NCBI RefSeq assembly: GCF_003248455.1
Contig: NZ_QFNM01000022.1
Coordinates: forward strand, 52,834-116,833
Direction: 5' to 3'
Length of the DNA: 64,000 nt
From: Brevundimonas sp.
GTDB taxonomy: Bacteria > Pseudomonadota > Alphaproteobacteria > Caulobacterales > Caulobacteraceae
In this document: positions 59,809 to 64,000 of the stretch, in pieces
Layout of the letters: every line of letters begins with the position of its first letter
Position numbering within the stretch: position 1 is the stretch's first letter
Translations under genes and position numbers: made by a program
Notes under the pieces: model-generated
What the model was told of the DNA's origin: nothing
Databases searched by the model: none
What the model saw: the letters and a program-made list of their open reading frames with translations, nothing else

Positions 59809-61062
59809 ATGCCAAGCCTGACCGATACCGCGATCCGACATGCGTTGAAGCGTGTCGAAGCGAGCCAGAAACAAGAAAACCTCGCCGATGGCGAAGGGCG
59901 CGGGACCGGGCGGCTCGTCCTCGTCCTGAAGCCGATGCCCAAACGCGTGACCGCCGACTGGATGGCGCAGCAATGGCGTGACGGCAAGCGCTCCAAGAAG
60001 AAGATCGGCGCCTACCCTTCCATGTCCCTCGCCGAGGCGCGCGAAATCTACAAGCGCGACTATGCCGACGTTATCCAGAAGGGCCGAAGCATCAGGATCG
60101 CGACGGACACCCGTCCCGGCACCGTCGCCGACCTTTTCGAAGGCTATGTCGCGTCGCTCAAAGCCGCAGGCAAGCCGTCATGGAAGGAGACGGAGAAGGG
60201 CCTGAACAAGATCGCCGACACGCTTGGCCGCAATCGTCTCGCCCGCGAGATCGATCCCGAAGAGATCGTCGAAGTCATCCGACCAATCTACGACCGAGGC
60301 GCGCGCGCGATGGCCGACCATGTCCGTGGCTATCTCCACGCGGCCTATGGCTGGGGCATGAAGTCCGACAACGACTATCGGAACACTTCGCCGCGCCGCT
60401 TTCGAATTCCCTTCAATCCGGCCACGGACATTCCGACCGAACCTAAGGTCCAGGGCACGCGCTGGCTCGACGAGGACGAGTTCGTCCGGCTCTATCGCTG
60501 GCTGGAAAGCCCCGACACGCCCATCCACCCGCCCTACACCCGCGCCGTCCGACTTCTCATGCTGACCGGCCAGCGGGTCCAGGAAATCGCTCGCCTCCAT
60601 ATCGACCAATGGGATGCCAAGGAGCGGATCATTGACTGGTCGAAGACCAAGAACCTTCAGCCGCATGCCGTCCCCGTGCCGTCGCTAGCCGCCGAGTTGC
60701 TCCAATCCATCAACGTGAACGAATATGGCTGGTTCTTCCCCTCAGCGACGGACCCGTCGAAGCCGGTCAGCCATGGCACGCTTTACTCGTTCATGTGGCG
60801 CCAGCGCGATCGCGGTGTGATCCCCTACGTGACGAACCGCGATCTCCGTCGCACCTTCAAGACGCTCGCCGGCAAGGCCGGTGTCTCCAAGGAAATCCGC
60901 GACCGTCTCCAGAACCACGCGCTTCAGGACGTCAGCTCCAAGAACTACGACCGCTGGAACTACATGCCCGAGAAGCGCGCCGGCATGGCGAAGTGGGACA
61001 AGTTCGTTCGCGCGATGCTGGCGAAGAAGAAAGGCACCGGCGCCTTGAAGAAGGCAGCGTGA
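59809..61062 (+). CDS. Tyrosine-recombinase integrase of the radC-inserted element
   Basis: About 417 residues from ATG 59809 with AGGAG upstream (the frame starts at 59788). N-terminal arm-binding region (WMAQQWRDGKRSKKKIGAYP, SMSLAEAREIYKRDY) of the DUF4102 type, then core-binding and catalytic domains: MLTGQRVQEIARLH (Arg), NRDLRRTFKTLAGKAG (Arg of the second box, His replaced), LQNHALQDVSSKNYDR (His and Tyr). It differs from the integrase at 48.3 kb. The stop overlaps the third SNase-like gene's GTG by four bases. Confidence 0.92.
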   Translation: MPSLTDTAIRHALKRVEASQKQENLADGEGRGTGRLVLVLKPMPKRVTADWMAQQWRDGKRSKKKIGAYPSMSLAEAREIYKRDYADVIQKGRSIRIATDTRPGTVADLFEGYVASLKAAGKPSWKETEKGLNKIADTLGRNRLAREIDPEEIVEVIRPIYDRGARAMADHVRGYLHAAYGWGMKSDNDYRNTSPRRFRIPFNPATDIPTEPKVQGTRWLDEDEFVRLYRWLESPDTPIHPPYTRAVRLLMLTGQRVQEIARLHIDQWDAKERIIDWSKTKNLQPHAVPVPSLAAELLQSINVNEYGWFFPSATDPSKPVSHGTLYSFMWRQRDRGVIPYVTNRDLRRTFKTLAGKAGVSKEIRDRLQNHALQDVSSKNYDRWNYMPEKRAGMAKWDKFVRAMLAKKKGTGALKKAA

Positions 61063-61478
61063 GCGGTCGGCTTTTCGTGTTGGCCGCCGCGACCGCGACG
61101 TTCTGCTACGCCGCGCCCGCCCACGCAGATCCGTGCGAAGGCCCTCTCCCGTCGCGGGCCGGCGTCCAGTTTTCGGGACTCGTCCGATACGTGGGGGACG
61201 GCGACGGCCTCTGTGTCGGGCGAACGGCGGATCCCAATGAGTGGATTGAAGTCCGCCTCGCCGATTTCAACGCCCCGGAGCTGCACGCTCCCGGCGGTCC
61301 CACAGCGAAGGCGGTGCTCGAACGCCTGGTTCTCCAACGTGAGGTCGTATGCACCTCCGAGCGCGGTCGCGGCGGTCATGTCCGCTCCTTTGATCGCGTT
61401 ATCGCGCGATGCCGCATCGGTGCAGCCAGTCTTGGCGACCTGCTGCGCCAGGCCGGCGTAGCTGAGGGCGGCAACTGA
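61059..61478 (+). CDS. Secreted thermonuclease-like (SNase fold) protein, copy 3
   Basis: 139 residues from GTG 61059, which overlaps the integrase stop (GTGA), so it is translationally coupled to the integrase. Signal peptide (LFVLAAATATFCYAAPAHA), then RYVGDGDGLCVG, WIEVRLADFNAPEL, GGHVRSFDRVIARCRIGAAS. It keeps the residue pattern of copies 1 and 2 but is more distant. Finding this family fused in expression with an integrase, and twice divergent from radC, points to a link with mobile elements. Confidence 0.82.
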   Translation: MSGRLFVLAAATATFCYAAPAHADPCEGPLPSRAGVQFSGLVRYVGDGDGLCVGRTADPNEWIEVRLADFNAPELHAPGGPTAKAVLERLVLQREVVCTSERGRGGHVRSFDRVIARCRIGAASLGDLLRQAGVAEGGN

Positions 61479-61521
61479 TGCGATCCAACTCGCCATTGAC
61501 TCCACATAGCTTGGAGGCTAT

Positions 61522-61887
61522 ATGACTTGGAACGTCAGACTGCATGATGCCTTCGAGGCGGAGTTTCTGGCTTTCGAGCGCGAGGTCCAGACCGAATTGC
61601 TGGCGGTCGCGAAGCTGCTAGGCGAATACGGCCCGCAGCTCAGTCGGCCGTATGCTGACACGCTCAAAGGCTCGAAACACGCCAACATGAAGGAGATGCG
61701 TTTCTCGGCCGCCGATGGCGAATGGCGTGCTGCCTTCGCCTTTGATCCCGAACGGAAGGCCATCCTTCTCGTCGCGGGCGACAAATCGGGCGGCAGCCAG
61801 AAGCGCTTCTATAAGCAGCTTATTGCAAAGGCGGACAGCCGGTTTTCCGCACATCTGGAAAACCTGAAATCCGCAAAGAAGGACTGA
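61522..61887 (+). CDS. higB: HigB-like toxin (RelE/ParE superfamily, Gp49 type)
   Basis: 121 residues. RelE-like fold: FLAFEREVQTELLAVAKLLG, PYADTLKGSKHANMKEMRF, GEWRAAFAFDPERKAILLVA, GDKSGGSQKRFYKQLIAKAD. The order beta-sheet core with basic residues near the end is that of phage-derived HigB/Gp49 toxins (PF05973), mRNA interferases on the ribosome. Toxin before antitoxin is the higBA order. Four bases before the next gene. Confidence 0.88.
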   Translation: MTWNVRLHDAFEAEFLAFEREVQTELLAVAKLLGEYGPQLSRPYADTLKGSKHANMKEMRFSAADGEWRAAFAFDPERKAILLVAGDKSGGSQKRFYKQLIAKADSRFSAHLENLKSAKKD

Positions 61888-61891
61888 TCCG

Positions 61892-62260
61892 ATGGGCCGG
61901 AGCCTGGACGAAATCATCGCTTCCCTACCCCGCGACCAGCAGGAGCAGATCGAGGCGCGCTACGAAGAGATGAAGCAGGAGGTCGAGGGCCTCCGCGAGC
62001 TGCGGCAGATCGCCGGCAAAGCTCAGGCCGACATCGCGACGGCGCTGAACATCAAGCAGCCCTCGGTCTCGAAGATTGAGAAGCAGGCGGACATGTATCT
62101 CTCGACGCTTCGCAGTTATGTCGAGGCGATAGGCGGAAAGCTGGAACTAACCGTGAAGCTGCCGGCTCGTCCGGCATTCACGATCCACCATCTCGGTGAT
62201 GTCGCCGCGCCAGCCGGCAAGCCCACCGTCGCTCGGCGCAAGGTCGTTGGCTTGCGGTAG
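61892..62260 (+). CDS. higA: HigA-like XRE-family antitoxin
   Basis: 122 residues. N-terminal helix (MGRSLDEIIASLPRDQQEQI) then a lambda-repressor-type HTH: LRELRQIAGKAQADIATALN, IKQPSVSKIEKQADMYLSTL, followed by VEAIGGKLELTVKLP. This is the XRE antitoxin partner of Gp49-type toxins. The C-terminal tail is longer than in the smallest members. Co-transcribed with the toxin. Confidence 0.9.
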   Translation: MGRSLDEIIASLPRDQQEQIEARYEEMKQEVEGLRELRQIAGKAQADIATALNIKQPSVSKIEKQADMYLSTLRSYVEAIGGKLELTVKLPARPAFTIHHLGDVAAPAGKPTVARRKVVGLR

Positions 62261-62268
62261 AAGCTCCG

Positions 62269-63204
62269 ATGACGCACTTGTTTGATGTCAATGGAGAGAA
62301 TCTCGACCGCGGCTTCGTGAACCTCAGGGCGGCGGAATCCCGCCACGAGCAGCAGCTTCACGAGCTGATCGAATCGCTGTGGGCGACCTATGAGCCTTAT
62401 GCTGATCCGGACTTCCGCCAAGGCTTCGCGCGCGACGTCGATGGCCGGTTCTGGGAAATGTATCTTGGCTGCACGCTGCTCGAAGCGGGCCGAGCGCTGC
62501 TGCCTGTCGTTGAGCGTCAGCGCGCCGGCGGTCAGCCGGATCTGTGCGTCGTCGAAGAGGGACGGCGCATCTGGATCGAAGCGATCACGCCCGACGAGGG
62601 CGACCCCGGTCCCGATCAGATTGTGCGACCTGTCCCAATGAATGAAGGTGGTGGTCTTTCCGCCGCGCCGATCCGACAGGCGCAATTGCGCACGACGAGC
62701 GCGTTCTGGACGAAGGCGCAGCAGATCGCACGCTACCTTGCTCAGGGCGTTATCGGCCCTGACGACGTGCGGATCATCGCCATCAGCGCAAGCCGCTTCG
62801 GTGTGTATGTCGCCGAAAGGCCCCTGCCGCTCATCATGACCTCGCTGTTCCCGATCGGCGATGCCTTCATCACGATCGATCGAGAGACCGGTAATGTTGT
62901 CGAGGAAGGATTCCATTCAGCGCCCTTCATCGACCGCGAACGCGAGCCCATACCGCGGACCGCATTTCTTGACGAACGGTTCGCCGACATCTCCGGCGTT
63001 CTCTGGTCGCGCGTCGGGCTCGGCAACCTTTCGCGCCAAGGCAGACCACTCACCTACGTCCACAATCCCCTCGCACAGGTCCCGCTTCCGACGAACTGGG
63101 GCGTCTGGGATCGCGAGTTTGTCACCACGCCCCAGGGAGAGGCATGGGAGTCGACCGACATTCTCGCGCCCGAGCCATTGGCGGAAGCGTCGGCCGAGCA
63201 ATGA
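62269..63204 (+). CDS. Unknown protein, possibly degenerate PD-(D/E)XK fold, element cargo
   Basis: 311 residues, eight bases after higA. WEMYLGCTLLEAGRALLPVV followed by GGQPDLCVVEEGRRIWIEAI has the Glu, Pro-Asp and Glu positions of PD-(D/E)XK nucleases, but the expected Lys is replaced (IEAI), so activity is doubtful. The rest includes GPDDVRIIAISASRFGVYVA and a C-terminal part without known likeness. Probably cargo of the element, perhaps co-transcribed with higBA. Function not assigned. Confidence 0.5.
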   Translation: MTHLFDVNGENLDRGFVNLRAAESRHEQQLHELIESLWATYEPYADPDFRQGFARDVDGRFWEMYLGCTLLEAGRALLPVVERQRAGGQPDLCVVEEGRRIWIEAITPDEGDPGPDQIVRPVPMNEGGGLSAAPIRQAQLRTTSAFWTKAQQIARYLAQGVIGPDDVRIIAISASRFGVYVAERPLPLIMTSLFPIGDAFITIDRETGNVVEEGFHSAPFIDREREPIPRTAFLDERFADISGVLWSRVGLGNLSRQGRPLTYVHNPLAQVPLPTNWGVWDREFVTTPQGEAWESTDILAPEPLAEASAEQ

Positions 63205-63650
63205 CGACGCTGATCGACGTCTGGAACCTCGACACCTTCGACGCAGCCTTGATGGGCGAGTTGCGCGATCAGCAGCAGCTCCTCATCGACTATTTCGCGA
63301 CAGATCGGACAAACTACCTGGAGCGTGAAGCCTCGGACCATAGGGGTCCGATACCGTCCAACCCTCATGCCAGCGCCTATTATCGCTTCGCCGAGGACTT
63401 GATGGCAGTCACGCAGACCCGAACGATCCGGGCCTGGCATCATACGCGGATGACCGACCGCGAGGTCGAGACCGCCACGAGCAACGGGCTTTACATCGCC
63501 TGTTGCCTCGCAGGCCTCGGCATGATCCAGATCCCAGCCTATGACGTGAAACAGCATCTTGAGGCGGGAGAATTGGTCGAGGTGATGCCCACCGCCAGCA
63601 CCTTTCACACCGGCTGCAGGTATTTGCCGATTGGCTTGAGACGCTGCTGA
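63201..63650 (+). pseudogene. Chimeric frame: unknown protein joined to a LysR fragment
   Basis: The first ~90 residues (TLIDVWNLDTFDAALMGELR, ... RTIRAWHHTRMTDREVETA) are of an unknown protein type that normally continues past the RAWHYTRxTDxE motif. From about 63477 the frame reads NGLYIACCLAGLGMIQIPAY then DVKQHLEAGELVEVMP, which is the C-terminus of a LysR-type effector domain. The two are unrelated, so recombination joined them. The four-base overlap with the preceding gene suggests the 5' part was a genuine operon gene. Confidence 0.7.
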
Positions 63651-63667
63651 AGGACAAGCTCTTATGA
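63477..63667 (+). pseudogene. C-terminal remnant of a LysR-family regulator with a frameshift
   Basis: The effector-domain end GLGMIQIPAYDV...GELVEVMP is followed, in another frame after about 63600, by LSHRLQVFADWLETLLKDKL and a stop at 63667, the usual LysR C-terminal helix. A short deletion between the two pieces shifts the frame. The 5' part of the gene is gone. It marks an old boundary of chromosomal DNA beside the element. Confidence 0.75.
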
Positions 63668-63884
63668 AGAGCAAAAGCCACCCGGGATCCGAAAGGCCTG
63701 CGCTCAAGCGGTCCGGATGACCGAAGCGTCCTCGCCGATCATGCGTTAGAGGCAGTTTTTGCAGACGTCAGGATTACCGATCGGGCCAGACGCGACTGGC
63801 AAAGATCATGGTGAGGCCGAGCGCAGCGATCCTGATGAATTGCACGTTCATCTTCACAAAGGCCAACGACTGACCGGCGGGTTC

Positions 63885-64000
63885 CTAACCCCAGCTCCCG
63901 GCCGCCAGCCATTTGAGCGCGGACAGGCTTGGCATGAACAGATATTCGCCGCCCTTCATGACATTGAAAGTCTGCACACCGTCGATGCGCTTGCGCGCCG
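63885..64000 (-). CDS. C-terminal end of a peroxidase-like protein (partial, tentative)
   Basis: A minus-strand frame enters from the right edge and ends at TAG 63885-63887: ARKRIDGVQTFNVMKGGEYL then FMPSLSALKWLAAGSWG. The TFNVxxGGxYxFxPSLxAL pattern is like the C-terminus of Dyp-type heme peroxidases, but this is too little for certainty. Between 63668 and 63884 nothing is well supported; a 25-residue minus-strand frame (MNVQFIRIAALGLTMIFASR...) could be a small membrane peptide. Confidence 0.4.
   Translation of the reverse strand, partial: ARKRIDGVQTFNVMKGGEYLFMPSLSALKWLAAGSWG

Overview
This GC-rich window fits an alphaproteobacterium; the gene families (copper and nickel modules of the caulobacter/sphingomonad type, a type III PKS/ICMT remnant, a ParB-toprim-strawberry-notch plasmid module) suggest Caulobacterales such as Brevundimonas or Phenylobacterium, but the genus is inference. 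Nearly all of it is accessory DNA: metal resistance first, then a plasmid/ICE-like backbone, integrases, orphan nuclease-like genes, and several gene remnants at recombination scars. I saw no rRNA, complete tRNA, CRISPR array or recognisable insertion sequence.

Layout. 1-7.7 kb: a partial AraC-like regulator and a minus-strand cus-type Cu/Ag efflux operon (small Cys/Met protein, cusC, cusB, cusA, cusF). 7.8-16.2 kb: copCD, an orphan PD-(D/E)XK-like gene, a minus-strand periplasmic copper operon (DUF2231, SnoaL-like, DUF411, PepSY), a CnrY-CnrX-CnrH-like anti-sigma/sensor/ECF sigma operon, and a Met/His lipoprotein plus a second CopC-like protein. 16.3-25 kb: HAD phosphatase, copB and the multicopper oxidase copA, two DUF305 proteins, and a Cu+ P-type ATPase divergent from csoR. 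25.2-38.1 kb: an acyltransferase, a czcCBA operon with a HupE/UreJ-like protein and a membrane anchor protein, and a nickel module (NreB-like MFS, CsoR/RcnR-family sensor, RcnA-like exporter, DUF1289 protein). 38.2-47 kb: mobile-element backbone (SNase-like protein, RadC-like protein, toprim, ParB, and a methylase-helicase of the strawberry-notch family split by a frameshift). 47-52.1 kb: VapC-like toxin with a DUF433 antitoxin, a tyrosine integrase, and a PD-(D/E)XK-like protein beside an unknown protein. 52.2-58 kb: metabolic genes (aldehyde dehydrogenase, acetolactate-synthase-like enzyme, isochorismatase-like hydrolase) and a deletion-fused pseudogene pair. 58.5-64 kb: a second SNase/RadC pair whose radC is cut by an integrase-bearing element carrying a third SNase-like gene, a HigBA-like pair and an unknown protein, followed by a LysR remnant and a partial peroxidase-like gene at the edge.

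How it works together. The main regulatory finding is one promoter motif, (C/T)GAGGG, exactly 16 bases, CGTA(G/T/A)(T/A), found in front of five transcription units of the copper region: copCD, the DUF2231-DUF411-PepSY operon, the cnrYXH-like operon itself, the lipoprotein/CopC-like pair, and copAB. This reads as a single ECF-sigma regulon controlled by the CnrX-like periplasmic sensor, in which all five CnrX metal-ligand positions appear to be kept at a constant offset. Cytoplasmic Cu(I) export (P-type ATPase) and nickel export are under separate CsoR/RcnR-family repressors with visible palindromic operators.
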